A stretch of DNA of 64,000 nt from Triatoma infestans. Lineage: Eukaryota > Arthropoda > Insecta > Hemiptera > Reduviidae. Below are positions 23,141-35,121 of the stretch, in pieces; position 1 is the stretch's first letter, and each line of letters begins with the position of its first letter. The stretch is taken from the NCBI GenBank assembly GCA_011037195.1, contig JAAEAF010000247.1, positions 239,294 to 303,293 of the forward strand, written 5' to 3'. The notes below the pieces were generated by a model, which was given only the letters and a program-made list of their open reading frames with translations, ran no database searches and was not told the origin of the DNA. Position numbers and translations under genes: made by a program.

Positions 23141-25225
23141 TACAAATGTCATGAGAAAAAGAAGAGATCTTAAGCTTATTTCTTTGACCTTGTTATGTTA
23201 TTTGTAATTTTCTAATAAAAATTGCAAAAAAAAAGAAAAACAAACAGAAAAACAGAAAGAAAAGGAATATACGTCTAATAAATTGTTAAAGAATAGAATA
23301 AAATAGATAAAACCAGGGGTTAATCCATGTTAAGTGTGAAGGAAAAGAGTGTGTATATATTACTGGTTCTTGGCGAGAAGCATTTTATATAGAGTGTGCG
23401 CAAATACATAGAAGATAATCTACATGGAGCTCTCATGGGGAGCTGCAGGAGACACATACTAACACACAAACTCACAGACAAACACAACAAATATATATAC
23501 ATACGGTGGTTTGGAAAACATTACAGCCAACTTTAATGACATTATCGTTTCTCTTAGTCGCTTAAATTTATAAGGAGTGGGAGGGTTTGGGGAGAAAATA
23601 GTACTTTAGTCTGAGTGTTTGTGTGTGTGTGTATAAAGTTGCCTTTTCTAGCAAAGGGGCAAGCTGTGTGCAGCATGCTTGTGCTATTGTTGATATTATG
23701 TGTGTGTTTTGTTTGTCTCTCATTGCTAGTTTGTGTTTGCCACTCTTCTTGTTCGTAATGTCTCACTTTTCTTCTCTATCTATCTTTTTTATTTATTTTT
23801 CCTTTTTCTTTATTTTTTTTTTTTTCTTCTTTGTATTTTCTTTGTATATGTAAGTAGTTGTGGAAGAAGGTTAGATAACTTGCTTGCACACTGGCCAGAC
23901 AACTTATAAATCAGGTACTGCATGAGCCTGGCCCAAGACAATCGTTCCACTAGCGTCCTCTACAGTAATCTTTAACCAACTTCTCTTTCTCACACTCTCT
24001 CTCACAAATGCGCACGCATACACACACACACACACCAACACACACTTCCAACATATAACCACTATATTCCCAACCTTTACCAACCTGGACATTTCTTCCT
24101 TCTTTTTTTTCCCCCCCTTATACATTTTATAACTTCTTATAATATTCTTTTGATCTTTCCATTGGACACCTCCATCTCTATCGTTTCAGTGATAATTAAT
24201 AACCTAACCTAAACATAGACCTTATAACAGTAGGGAAGATTTTTACTACCTTTTTTACTCCACTAGTATTTAAACTATACTACAAAGTATTCTAAACATT
24301 ATACTTTCAATAAAACTAATCATAAAACTATAAGTTTTCATGTGTTATCTAAGTTTTATTACTTCCGCAATCACTATAGTATATTTACACACACACATAT
24401 ATACACACTTCAAAACATACTACCATTCATCATTCAATAAACTATTCTTAGTGAACAGCATTTCACAGTTTCTTAGATTTCTTTTTCATCACGTCATGCT
24501 CTACATTTTTTTTATTTACTGCTGCAATTCTTCTGATATTATTTGAGATTTATGTATAAAAACATGCTATGTTGCTCGAAACTTATAGTTGCCATTTAAA
24601 TATGACATTTATGCTAGAAGTAAAATGGATTGAAAATAAATCTTTATTCAGCAGAAACAGTAGAAAGACTGAAAACTTGTTCATTTTTCTTTTTCAAAGA
24701 TTTCATTCGGTTTACTTCTTCTTGCTTGATACCCACAGTATGTAACAAAAATTGTATTGACGACCATTTTGACCGTATACGTCCATATAGTCCAATAGTA
24801 TGGGACTTTTCTTGATACCAGAAATTCAATCGTCTAATGTCCTAGAGATAAAAAAAAATAGAGAACCAAATTTTTAGTTATCATCACTGCAAAGCAGCAC
24901 AAAACGCATGTTTAGCTTTCCACAACACCAAGTCAGCTGCTCTTTAGTTATTCTAAATAAAAGATCCATATTTCCCTAGTCAGTACAATCTAATGCTAAG
25001 ATAGGATCTACACTGGCATTTTGTGTTCCTCAACTCAGTTTTAACCGTCATTAAGCTTATTTTGTGACAGAGAAGTCAAACAGAAATGGAAGGAAAATGT
25101 ATTGGAGTAGCACTGGAAGGACATGAAGAGATTTCTCCAGGCTAAAAGTTTTTTATAAAAGGTTATGATGTGAAGAATCTTCTCCCGTTGAGTAGGATAC
25201 AATTGTGAGGGTCCTGATAGGTGTA
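23141..25225. other. No gene recognised
   Basis: AT-rich sequence with T-rich runs near 23785-23850 and CA/GT tracts near 23620, 24020 and 24390. Short reading frames here are built on these tracts and resemble no family I know. Confidence 0.5.
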
Positions 25226-26040
25226 CTGACTGGACTGGGGATTGTATACCGGTTTACCGATATACCGGTTAACCGATAAATTGCCGGAAAAAAACGTTCG
25301 GTAAACTTTCGTAAACCGGTAATTCGGTAAATGAAAAATTCATACTAGACATTTTTATGTAGAAAATATTGTGTTTATAGATATTTAAAAGTGCTAAAGG
25401 GGACATTGAAAATAAAAAAACAGTTAAGTGTAACCAACAGTATACCTAATTATTAATTTTATGTGAGATATTTTTTGTTTAATTTTAATTTAAACTTTCT
25501 TGGGTTTGAGAGCCGCTGTAAATCGTACAGAAAGCGCTGGTTATAGTTAGCATAATATATGATTTGTGCTCTGCAGTTTTTTTGAGATATTTTTAAAGGT
25601 TTAAAATATTTACAATCAACGTTTTTCTTAAACACTAAGTGAATATCTCCTTTTTTTAATATTTAAAAATAATAATATACAAATATTTCAACGTATTTTT
25701 TTAAATTAATAGCATTTTTGAATACCCCACATTTATATTATTATAAAATAACATTAAAATCTGAACGTTAAATAATTTTTTTTTACATCTAACAACTGTT
25801 TAAAATAATTAAATATAAATATTTATTATAAGATTCTAATATTATGCCTTAAGATTGTGCAAAATATGTATTATTCTAACAAATTATTTATGTATTATTA
25901 CAAAAAAAAAACATACAAAATATGTATTATTCTAAAAAAAACAATTTACCGGTAATTTACCGGTACACCGGTATTTTAATTTTCATTTACCGAATTACCG
26001 GTAAATGAAAAAGTCGGCAAATTTCCAATTCCTAGCACTG
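25226..26040. mobile_element. DNA transposon with ACCGGT subterminal clusters
   Basis: Both ends carry short imperfect inverted repeats (CTGGGGATTG on the left; CTAGGAATTG as the complement of the right). Both also carry clusters of TTACCGGT/ACCGGTAA words: at least four at 25255-25335 and at least five at 25945-26005. The 600-base middle is AT-rich and noncoding. Clustered subterminal words are typical of transposase-binding sites in hAT-like elements, but I found no 8-bp duplication, so the class is uncertain. Confidence 0.6.
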
Positions 26041-26230
26041 GCACGTATGGTTAGCCAGCCAATCATTTGCACAAAATAGGCAAGTTGTCTAATCTTCTAT
26101 GTCAGAATTGTGATTGAGGGACTGGGCATTTGGGTGGGCAACACCCTCAAGGGAATACTTGGAGGAGTTGTGACTTGTGAGGAGTCAGACTGGTACACTG
26201 TTGGCAGAGTATTCTTAAGGGTGGATTTTT

Positions 26231-27229
26231 ACTTTCTCTTACTCCTAGTAAGAGGACGTATTGTAATCGTGTCAAATTTTCGATATTGAGTTTTCACCGG
26301 AAATATCCGCTTTGAGGTCCCCGGAGCCCAAAAAAGTAGTTTTTAGCAAATGGTCTGTGTGTGTGTGTATGTATATTTATGTGAAAGCATAGCACAAAAA
26401 CGAAATATCGTAGAAAGTTCAAACTTGATATTCCGTTTAGTTATCACCATGGGATCCGACAGTGGGTAATCTGTCAAAATTCCTCAACCGGAAGTACCAC
26501 TTTACTAGCTGTCTTTTTTACGTTTTTGCGATTTTCTCAAAAATAACTCCAACGATTTTCTTCAAACTTGATATATCAACTACATATACAAAGTTCTACC
26601 AATTTTATTTGAAATGTTTCTCTAGGAAAATTCATTTAAAGGCAGTTATGGGGGTGGGGTGGGGTTAGGTATTCATCTAAAGTGCTATTTCAGTTTATTA
26701 AACATTTTCTATTATCTAAATAATGTTAATTAGAATTGAATATGTTGTTGAAATTCCGAGTTTCAAAAAAAAAAATCGGATAACCGGAAGTGCCGGTTTA
26801 CATTACCACTTTACTAAATGATTTTTTTTTTTCACTTTTTCGCGATTTTCTCAAAAATCGCTTCGACGATTTTCTTGAAACTTCTTATATAAACTAAACA
26901 TACAACGATCTACAACTTTTATTTACAACGTTTCTCTGGGAAAATTCATTTGACACTTTTTAGGGGTTATGTTTTTCTCTAAAGTGCTATCATAGTTAAT
27001 AATACAATTCTATCATCCAAACAAAATTAATTAGAAATAAATAGATGGCTAAAATTGCGAGTTTCAAGAAAAGTAGTAAACCGGAAGTGCACTTTTACTG
27101 GAAAGTTTTTTTTTTTTTTTCAGTTTTTGAAGAATTTCATCAAAATTTTGGTACACAAACTATAAAATTTGGCAATTACAATTTTGAAAACTGGAATAAG
27201 AGAAAGTTGTGTGAGTGTTTCTCACCAGA
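26231..27229 (+). mobile_element. HINE, full length
   Basis: 999 bp from ACTTTCTCTTACTCCTAG to CCAGA before a long T run. All parts are present: 5' hairpin, GT tract, two modules and 3' hairpin (one arm base changed). Confidence 0.88.
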
Positions 27230-27624
27230 TTTTTTTTTTTTTTTTTTCAAAACGTTGCGTAAATCTTATACCTATAAAATATCTACTACGTCAATGAAAA
27301 TCTCAATAGATCCATCAAAGAACAAAACTTCCAACATTGACATATTCAGTAACATTGCTGCCTTGCGATAGTAACGACCATAAAAATGAATTGGTTACTT
27401 CTAATTTTTTTTTTTTCGCGTTAAATTAAGTACAAAAAATAAAATGACCTCAACCATAAACCAGAATAAAAGTGGGGTGGGGGGATGAATGGAAGTGAGA
27501 AGGAATAATAGAGAAATGTAATAGATGCTTGAATAAATCTTTTGTGAAGAAATAACAGAAGACTTCCTTTATAGAAATACCCCAAATTTTCTACTTTATT
27601 CGGCTATTCGGTTCTCTCATTCGT

Positions 27625-27679
<55 letters not shown>

Positions 27680-28291
27680 ACTATTCTTGTTATTTTCTGT
27701 TCATACTAAACAACTATTTACTACATTAAGTACGCTGTTATTTAGTGAAGTGTAACCATTGACGAGAAAAATTCTGGGATTTCCGGCTATAAACCACTTG
27801 TTTGCCATCAGCGTGAAAAAACTGAAAAATTTTTCTCATTCTATTCGCATTATACTTAGGGTGCATCACTAACTTTTTACTACGAAGTTTAGATATATTA
27901 TATATATAAAACAGAAAGCTACTAGTAAATTGTTGCATAAAACCTTTTAAGATTTGAAAAATTTATTTATTTATTTATTTATTTATTTATTACTTGCTTA
28001 TAAATACAATTTGTAGCAAGGGGTTTGACCTAAACATATATTTACAATAGAACTTAAATCACAAAATAAAATATCTATTCTGTAAACAAATAAACTGAGA
28101 TCACAAAATGAAGTAAATAAACAAAAGTAGATTAACATGTTTTTTCCATAGATGAATTCTTCTTAATTACAAATTTGCTGGGATTATATATATATATATT
28201 AAAAAGGATAAATGTACACAAGCTGAATTAAAAGAAAAATATTGGAATCAAATAAAAAAAATAATTAAAAAATAAAAATATGAGAGTATAA
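27230..28291. other. No gene; microsatellites
   Basis: Holds a compound (CT)12(AT)12 tract at 27628-27677 and a (TTTA)n run at 27961-27990. Otherwise AT-rich sequence with nothing recognisable. Confidence 0.6.
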
Positions 28292-28307
28292 TAGAAATAC
28301 ATAAATA

Positions 28308-28514
28308 GGGGCGGGTGTTGGTGTAGTGGTTATGAGTATGGACTTGCAAGTGGGAGGACCCCAGTTCGAGTCCAGCGTATAACTAAATTTTATATTTGTT
28401 TAAAAAATGTTATTAGTAAAGTAAGTGCTTTCGCCCCCCGTCCACGACACCTAATTTGGTAGTTGGACGTTAAGCCCGCCTGAATAAATAGGCATTACTT
28501 TACTTTACTTTACT
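28308..28514 (+). mobile_element. tRNA-derived SINE, family 2, with 16-bp duplication
   Basis: The best copy of family 2: 207 bp flanked by perfect TAGAAATACATAAATA at 28292-28307 and 28515-28530. The head has A-box-like GGTGTAGTGGTTATGAG and B box AGTTCGAGTCC. The body ends in a (TTTAC)n tail rather than poly(A). Confidence 0.93.
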
Positions 28515-28530
28515 TAGAAATACATAAATA

Positions 28531-29350
28531 TAAAATTCTTAATTATTCAAAATAAAACTTCTTATTTTTAACGCTTTAGGATACGTAAATGTAAACATAT
28601 TTCACTTGGTGCTGACTATCGAAAGATAACAGATTTAGATGTAGCACATAACTGTTTTAGATGTAGGCACATTAATATATTCTATTAGGAACTTATACCT
28701 TAAAACATCGAAAATTGGGCAAGTTATTAAAAAGTGCATAATATTGTCCTTGTCCTCCTTGCATAGGGGGCAAGGCGCCTCTGAATTAAACTTATATAAT
28801 TTCCCATCAACAAATAGTTAGGGCTTTTTCTGGGAAAACAGTCTAAGTTGGCAGGCAACCCGGGTCACATTTATGTTACATTTAAAATGAATATATTGTT
28901 CACTTGAACCAAAACTGCTGATGTTTCTAAAAATAGAATTAAATTTCGAATTTATCGCAATGTCAACGTCATTACAGATGAGGTGATTTTGGAAACTTGT
29001 TATAATATCAGGCACTCTGCTAGAAATGAAATCTATATCTTGTTGGTCAAATATATTTTCGGCACCAATAATAATGAAACATTTACGCGTATTTGTGACC
29101 CAGTTGAATGGAATGCTCGCATTGTCAATATTTGCTAAAAGCGCTTCATAGCAGATACGAGGTATTCTTTCGCGCGGCATAGTCAGGATCTTCAACCACC
29201 AAGAGACAGTGCGTTTAAAAACTTTCTCATATTATATGTATAATGCCAATTTCAAGTCTCACAAAACAGTTGGGCGTGTTTCTAGATAGCCTCAACAAAT
29301 TTTTGTAAAATCTTAGTGGTATTCTTTCTGCAATCTCCGCGTAGCGGAGC
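28531..29350 (-). pseudogene. LINE C-terminal fragment (CR1/jockey-like)
   Basis: Minus-strand pieces of a non-LTR retrotransposon C-terminus. Near 29340-29250 a frame reads IPLRFYKNLLRLSRNTPNCFVRLEIG, the post-RT thumb pattern. At 29195-28818 an open frame includes MPRERIPRICYEALLANIDN and NWVTNTRKCF. Near 28790-28700 a zinc-knuckle-like CPLCKEDKDNIMHFLITCP ends the protein, as in CR1/jockey-like LINEs. Stops and shifts separate the parts. The 3' end near 28531 abuts the SINE duplication. Confidence 0.75.
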
Positions 29351-29374
29351 CCCCCTAATTCTAGATTTGAAAAA

Positions 29375-29560
29375 TAAAAACAAGCAAAAATTAATTGGCT
29401 GGGGCCAAAGAAGAAACTTTTTATTCATAAAAAAATTTATTCAACATTTCGAACACCTTTGGTGTAATTTCTTCAGAAACTGCTAAGGAAGAATGGAAAG
29501 TAAAATGTTCAAATTATTTGGAAAATAATGTGAACTTTAGTTGAATAATAAAAAAAACTT
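29375..29560 (-). mobile_element. Penelope-like terminal fragment R6
   Basis: Shares GCCAAAGAAGAAACTTTTTAT and the following ribozyme-like block with the Penelope-like remnant at 30862. About 180 bases; no coding part is attached. Confidence 0.65.
29440..29482 (-). ncRNA. Hammerhead-like motif (R6)
   Basis: The minus strand reads CTGAAGA core, then an ACACC-AAA-GGTGT hairpin, then GAAA, TGT, T (cleavage-site position) and GAA. The core is intact; helix I is weak. It is homologous to the motif at 30925. Confidence 0.55.
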
Positions 29561-29792
29561 CCCCTTCTGGTTTCTATCAGGATTTATCAATCTTTTCTAT
29601 CAGTCTTTTAATCAGTCATTCTCATTCATATTTCTAAGTGATTCATTGGCACTAAATTACTTAGTATAAACATTAAATTAGTTCCCAGTATAATTTTCAA
29701 ACTAGAATTGCGATTTTTTGTTTTGTTTTTTTTAGTTTCTGCTCTAAAGATCTCACAATTACACAGTAATACATAAAAACAGAAAAAAAAAA

Positions 29793-30804
29793 TCTGGTGT
29801 GAACACTCATACAACTTTCTCTTACTCCAGTTCTCAAAATGATAATTGACAAATTTTATAGTTTGTGTACCAAATTTAATGAAATTCGTCGAAAACTGAA
29901 AAAACTGTTCAGTAAAAGCGCACTTCCGGTTTACTAATTTTCTCGAAACTCGGAATTTCAGCCATCTATTTATTTCTAACTAATTATGCTTGGATGATAG
30001 AATTGTATAATGAACTAGGATAGCACTTTGATGAAAATCTAACCCCACCCCTCCCCTAAAAGTGCTCTTAAAAGAAATTTCCCAGAGAAATGTTTTAGAT
30101 AAAAGTTGTAGATCTTTGCATGTTTAGTTTATATACGAAGTTTCAAAAAAATCGTCAGAGCCATTTTTGAGAAAATTGCGAAAAAGTGAATAAATCATTT
30201 AGTAAAGTGGTAAAGTAAACGCACTTCCGGTTATCCGATTTTTTTCAAACTCGGAATTTCAACAACATATTTAATTCTAATTAACATTATTTAGATGGCA
30301 GAATTGTCTAATAAACTGAAATAAGCACTTTAGATGGAAACCTAACCCCACCCCTCCCCCAAAAGTGCCCTTCAGTGCATTTTCCCGGAGAAATGTTTCT
30401 AATAAAAGTTGTAGCTCTTTGTATGTGTGGTTGATGTTTAAAGTTTAAAGAAAATCGTCGGAGCCATTTTTGAGAAAATCGCAAAAAAGTAAAAAATCCA
30501 ACTAGTAAAGTGGTACTTCCGGTTGAGGAATTTTGACAGATAACGTACTGTCAGATCCCATGGTGATACCTAAACGGAAGATCAAGTTTCACTTTCTACG
30601 GTTTTTCGTTTTTGAGCTATGCTGTTCACATACACGATACATACACACACCACAAACACACACACACCACACACACAGGAAGACCATTTGCTAAAAACCA
30701 CTTTTTTGGACTCAGGGACCTCAAAACGGATATTTCCGGTGAAAACTCGATATCGAAAATTTGACACGATTACAATACTTCCTCTTACTAGGCGTAAGAG
30801 AAGT
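29793..30804 (-). mobile_element. HINE, full length
   Basis: 1,012 bp from TCTGGTGTGAAC to GCGTAAGAGAAGT on the + strand, with an expanded imperfect CA tract near 30640. Closely similar to the copy at 31712. Confidence 0.88.
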
Positions 30805-30924
30805 AATAATATATTTGGCCTTTTATGGCAGTATTTATGTGTGGCCTTTGTTAATTAAACAAGCTAAACAAATTTAGTTAGCTGGAGCCAAAGAAGAAAC
30901 TTTTTATATTTTTTTAAAAAAGTT

Positions 30925-30967
30925 TATTCGACGTTTCACACACCTTTGGTGTTCTTCCTCAGGAAAT
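30925..30967 (-). ncRNA. Hammerhead-like motif (R6)
   Basis: The minus strand reads TTTC (helix I), CTGAGGA core, a hairpin built on ACACC-AAA-GGTGT, GAAA, minimal helix III CGT, C at the cleavage position, and GAA closing helix I. All core positions are conserved (position 7 is free to vary). Confidence 0.68.
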
Positions 30968-31289
30968 ACAAAACAAAAAATATGGTTATCAAGAGAATTG
31001 TATGATAAAATTAAAACATATAACAATTAAACAATATTAGAAAGATATGATAACCTGTTAAGAAGCAATGGAGATTTAAATGTTTGAGAGGAGGTTATTG
31101 TTTGGTTGTAGATGTATGGTATGCTTGCAAAGAAAACCAGAGATGGGAAAATTTTTCCAAGTTGGGAAATGTGAAGAGTATGGTAGAAATGAAAAACAAA
31201 TCAATTAATAATTATAAGAGGAATAAATGAATATAAATAAACTAGAAAATGAGTGAAAAGTGTAGAAAGTTGGTATGTGTAATTTAGTG

Positions 31290-31640
31290 TGGGGGGGGGC
31301 CTTTTTTTTTGAGGAAGCGGGAAATGTTGTTGTAAGAAGAGGTAATGACGTCCTTGTCTTTTTTTATGTAGTTGATAGAGTTAGGGTTGAGGTTAATATG
31401 GATGGATTCAGAAAGTAGTCGCTTCAGATATTTGGAATGGGTAGTTAGGAAAGAAGCATTTCGGAAATCAAATGAGTGGGCAAGGGTGGGTGCATTTTTT
31501 GTGAGGGCTGTACTGTTAATTTTTTTGTTAGCTAGTTCATGTTATCTAAGTATTTTTTCAACACTTTGCAGATTTCAGGAAAACTCAACTCTTGTAGTAT
31601 TATCGATCACACTGCAATATCGAAAAGGTAGCAAGATCTT
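31290..31640 (-). pseudogene. Penelope-like protein C-terminus, decayed
   Basis: The minus strand contains TLAHSFDFRNASFLTTHSKY, then KRLLSESIHINLNPNSIN about 30 residues on. These match the segment at the end of Penelope-like polyproteins (GHSFDF..., K(R/K)LLLES..I, NSINRD) around the GIY-YIG endonuclease. There it nicks target DNA to prime reverse transcription. Upstream GIY and YIG residues are not visible, and frames are broken, so it is inactive. Confidence 0.72.
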
Positions 31641-31711
31641 AATAATTCTAAAATCTTTTATAGAATTTAAATCATGAAATACGATTTTGACATATTTGTA
31701 TAGAAAAAAAA

Positions 31712-32548
31712 TCTGGTGTGAAACACTCACACAACTTTCTCTTACTCCAGTTCTCAAAATGATAATTGACAAATTTTATAGTTTGTGTACCACAATTTAA
31801 TGAAATTCGTCGAAAACTGAAAAAACTGTTCAGTAAAAGCGCACTTCCGGTTTACTAATTTTCTTGAAACTTGGAATTTCAGCCATCCATTTATTTCTAA
31901 CTAATTATGTTTGGATGATAGAATTGTATAATCAACTAGGATAGCACTTTAGATGAAAATCTAACCCTACCCCTCCCCTAAAAGTGCCCTTAAAAGAATT
32001 TTCCCAGAGAAATGTTTTAGATAAAAGTTGTAGATCTTTGCATGTTTAGTTTATATACGAAGTTTCATAAAAATCGTCGGAGCCATTTTTGAGAAAATTT
32101 TGAAAAAGTGAATAAATCATTTAGTAAAGTGGTAAAGTAAACGCACTTCCGGTTATCCGATTTTTTTCAAACTCGGAATTTCAACAACATATTTAATTCT
32201 AATTAACATTATTTAGATGACAGAATTGTGAAATAAACTGAAATAGCACTTTAGATGAAAACCTAACCCCACCCCTCCCCCAAAAGTGCCCTTCAGAGCA
32301 TTTTCCCGGAGAAACGTGTTCAAATATATGTTGTAGCTCTTTGTATGTGTGGTTGATGTTTCGAGTTTAAAGAAAATCGTCGGAGCCATTTTGAGAAAAT
32401 CGCAAAAAAGTAAAAAATCTAACTAGTAAAGTGGTACTTCCGGTTGAGGAATTTTGACAGATAACGTAGTGTCAGATCCCACGGTGATGCCTAAACGGAA
32501 TATCAAGTTTCAACTTTCTACGGTTTTCGTTTTTGAGCTATGCTGTTC

Positions 32549-32583
<35 letters not shown>

Positions 32584-32709
32584 CAGACCATTTGCTAAAA
32601 ACCACTTTTTTGGACTCAGGGGAACTCAAAACGGATATTTCCGTGAAAACTCGATATCGAAAATTTGACACGATTACAATACTTCCTCTTACTAGGAGTA
32701 AGAGAAAGT
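31712..32709 (-). mobile_element. HINE, full length
   Basis: 998 bp; the clearest reference copy. On the + strand the CTTCCGG-containing block recurs at about 31842, 32144 and 32435, showing ~300- and ~290-base modules. A perfect (CA)n lies near 32563. The terminal hairpin and CCAGA complement are intact. Confidence 0.9.
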
Positions 32710-33125
32710 AATTATAACATACAAAGAAGAAAATATTTTACCAAGTAATATTATGGCAAATCGTCTAAACCGCCTGCCCGGTGGTCGATACAACAATAAA
32801 CAATAAAGAAAATACTATGACTGAAAGGAATAAAAACAAAGAAGGTAAAGATATTTACAAAAATATAGTATAATTAATAGAAAATTACCACGGATATTGC
32901 CAGAAAATGAAACATATCCTCATTGATTCGGGAATTACATAAAGCACACCCTTTCTCTTTGTAACAATGGACTGGCATTTAATTGTAACAGCTCACATCT
33001 TATTTTAAAGAACCCATACAAATCTTTTCTTTATTTTAGCGTTAATCCATCTTTGTACCGGTTGGAACTAAAAACAAATAAAAACAGAACTCATGGTTTA
33101 GCTGCTTATAAAGCAAAAAAAAAAA
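32710..33125. other. No gene recognised
   Basis: AT-rich spacer between two HINEs. No reading frame or repeat could be supported. Confidence 0.5.
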
Positions 33126-34131
33126 TCTGGTGTAAAACACTCACACAACTTTCTCTTACTCCAGTACTTAAAATTATAATTGACCAATTTTATAGATTGT
33201 GTACCAAATTTAATGAAATTCGTCGAAAACTGAAAAAAATCTGTTCAGTAAAAGCGCACTTCCGGTTTATTTCCAATTTTCTTGAAACTCGTAAATTTGG
33301 CCCATCTATTTATTTCTAATTAATTTTGTTTGCATGATAGAATTGTATAATCAACTATGATAGCACTTTAGAGAAAAAACATGACCCCCACTCCTTCCCT
33401 TAAAAGTGCCCTTAAATAAATTTTCCCAGAGAAATGTTTTAAATAAAAGTTGTACATCTTTGGATGTGTAGTTTATATAGGTAGTTTCAAGAAAATCGTC
33501 GGAGCCATTTTTTTAGAAAATTGCGAACAAGTAAAAAAAAAAAAAAAAAAATCATTTAGTAAAGTGGTGAAGTAAACGCACTTCCGGTTATCCGATTTTA
33601 TTCAAATTCCGGAATTTCAACAACATATTTAATTCTATTTAACATTATTTAGATGACAGAATTGTCTAATAAACTGAAATAGCACTTTAGAGGAAGCCGT
33701 AACCCCACCTTTCTTCCTAAAGTCCCCTTAAATGAATTTTCCCGGAGAAATATTTCAAATTAAAGTTGTAACTCTTTGTATGTGTAGTTGATATACCAAG
33801 TTTAGAGAAAATAGTTTAAGCCATTTTGAGAAAATCGTGAAAACGTAAAAAAGACAGCTAGTAAAGTGATATTTCCGGTTGAGGAATTTTGACAGATGAC
33901 CCACTGTCGGATCCCATGGTGATAACTAAACGGAATATCAAGTTTCAAACTTTCTACGGTTTTTCGTTTTTGAGCTATGCTGTTCACATACATACATACA
34001 CACACACAATTTTCTAAAAACCACTTTTTGGAACTCAGGGAACCTCAAAACAGATATTTCCGGTGATAAATCAATATAGAAAAATTTGTCACGATTACAA
34101 TACTTCCTCTTACTAGGAGTAAGAGAAAGTA
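33126..34131 (-). mobile_element. HINE, full length
   Basis: 1,006 bp from TCTGGTGTAAAAC to GGAGTAAGAGAAAGT on the + strand. Modules are intact, the CA tract is short, and A runs flank both sides. Confidence 0.88.
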
Positions 34132-34547
34132 AAAATTGATATAGAGCGGACACGCCTCAGGCATGGTTGGTTCCCTTTGTTTCAGCCTAATACGCGCCAA
34201 GAAATTTATGGGAAAATTCAAGCCAAGAGGAAAAAAATTATCTCAGAAGAAATTCTCCTCCATTGAGTGCCAGCCTTTAAACCAAAAAAATATTATGACT
34301 GATAACTTCATTAGCAATGTATTCTGGGAAAGCGAAGATGGAGATACTGTAATATTTTTCAAAATAATATTTAAAATGTAGTTTCAAACGTGAATAACAT
34401 TATCAGATCAACAGAAGTTAAATAAATAAACCATATAATTTGGAGTTGTAGAGAGCATTGCATGTGTGACAGTAATCAATGGTTATTGAGTTTTGTTTAA
34501 TACTAGCACTTTCTTGTGCAATATAATGTAATTATCTGGTATTTTAT
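34132..34547. other. No gene recognised; one short frame
   Basis: A 72-codon frame at 34163-34381 (+) starts MVGSLCFSLIRAKKF and ends at TAG. I recognise no family and see no splice or promoter context that would support it as a gene. Confidence 0.35.
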
Positions 34548-34946
34548 CTGTCGTTTCTTGGACATTATGGTTTAAGGAGACACCTCTACATAATTGGGTT
34601 CATGCCAGAACCCTTTTGTATAGGTCTCTGAGTCAGAGGAGGAAACACCCATCCAGTTTATGATAGATTGCTTGAGTTTTGTGAAAATTAAGTTCAGGAC
34701 CTTTGGTCGGAATAGGATGTATGTGGAAGAGCTTAAGCTATTTTTTTTTAAGGTTATTGCCGGATTTGTTCAGACTGCGGTGAAACTCTTAGATGGGTTA
34801 GACCCGGGTCTGGATATTTGTTCTAGTCTTAATTTTGTTGTTGTTTTTCTTGGGGGTAGCTGAATGGGCCCAGTGGGGCTTTGGATAGCGTAGGGCTTGG
34901 TCCCTGCCCACAGACAAAAAATAATAATAATAATAATAATAATAAT
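34548..34946 (+). pseudogene. LINE 3' end with (ATA)n tail
   Basis: Near 34565-34660 frames read GHYGLRRHLYIIGFMPEPFC, matching the GHYGLxxHLxxxGxxxxxxC segment near the C-terminus of R1/LOA/I-type LINEs. What follows is the disrupted cysteine/histidine-rich tail and a 3' untranslated region. It ends in (ATA)8 at 34921-34946, a tail type common in such LINEs. Too short for a firm clade. Confidence 0.65.
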
Positions 34947-34949
34947 CCG

Positions 34950-35121
34950 ACTGTAGTATGCATACTTTCATATTCCTGACCGATTACAGATTTTCATCCA
35001 TCGTCAGAGCAAAATTATTAAGTTCGTATAGAGAGAAAGTCTTCAACTTATTGTTTTTGTTACGCAAAACTTGTTGATTGCATGCGGGGGAGGGGGGTTA
35101 TAAGTTTATAATTATTATTTA
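34950..35121 (-). mobile_element. Left arm of palindromic repeat R3
   Basis: Inverse of the block at 36288-36530. Shared words are GTATGCATAC/ATTCATGCTACG, a CTGACGATG...CGGTC ribozyme-like block (here decayed, GAAA changed to GTAA) and ACTTGTTGATTG. The canonical Helitron separates the two arms. Confidence 0.65.

Larger units (their letters stand above)
30862..31700 (-). mobile_element. Penelope-like element remnant (R6)
   Basis: On the minus strand, a decayed GIY-YIG-type C-terminus is followed by ~330 bases of untranslated sequence and then a hammerhead-like motif near the 3' end. This order (RT, GIY-YIG endonuclease, terminal repeat with hammerhead) is the known Penelope-like layout. RT is absent, so the copy is truncated, ending near the HINE at 31712. 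Confidence 0.7.

Noticed and set aside
34163..34381. 72-codon frame as a host gene
   Set aside because: No recognisable family, promoter or splice sites; consistent with chance.
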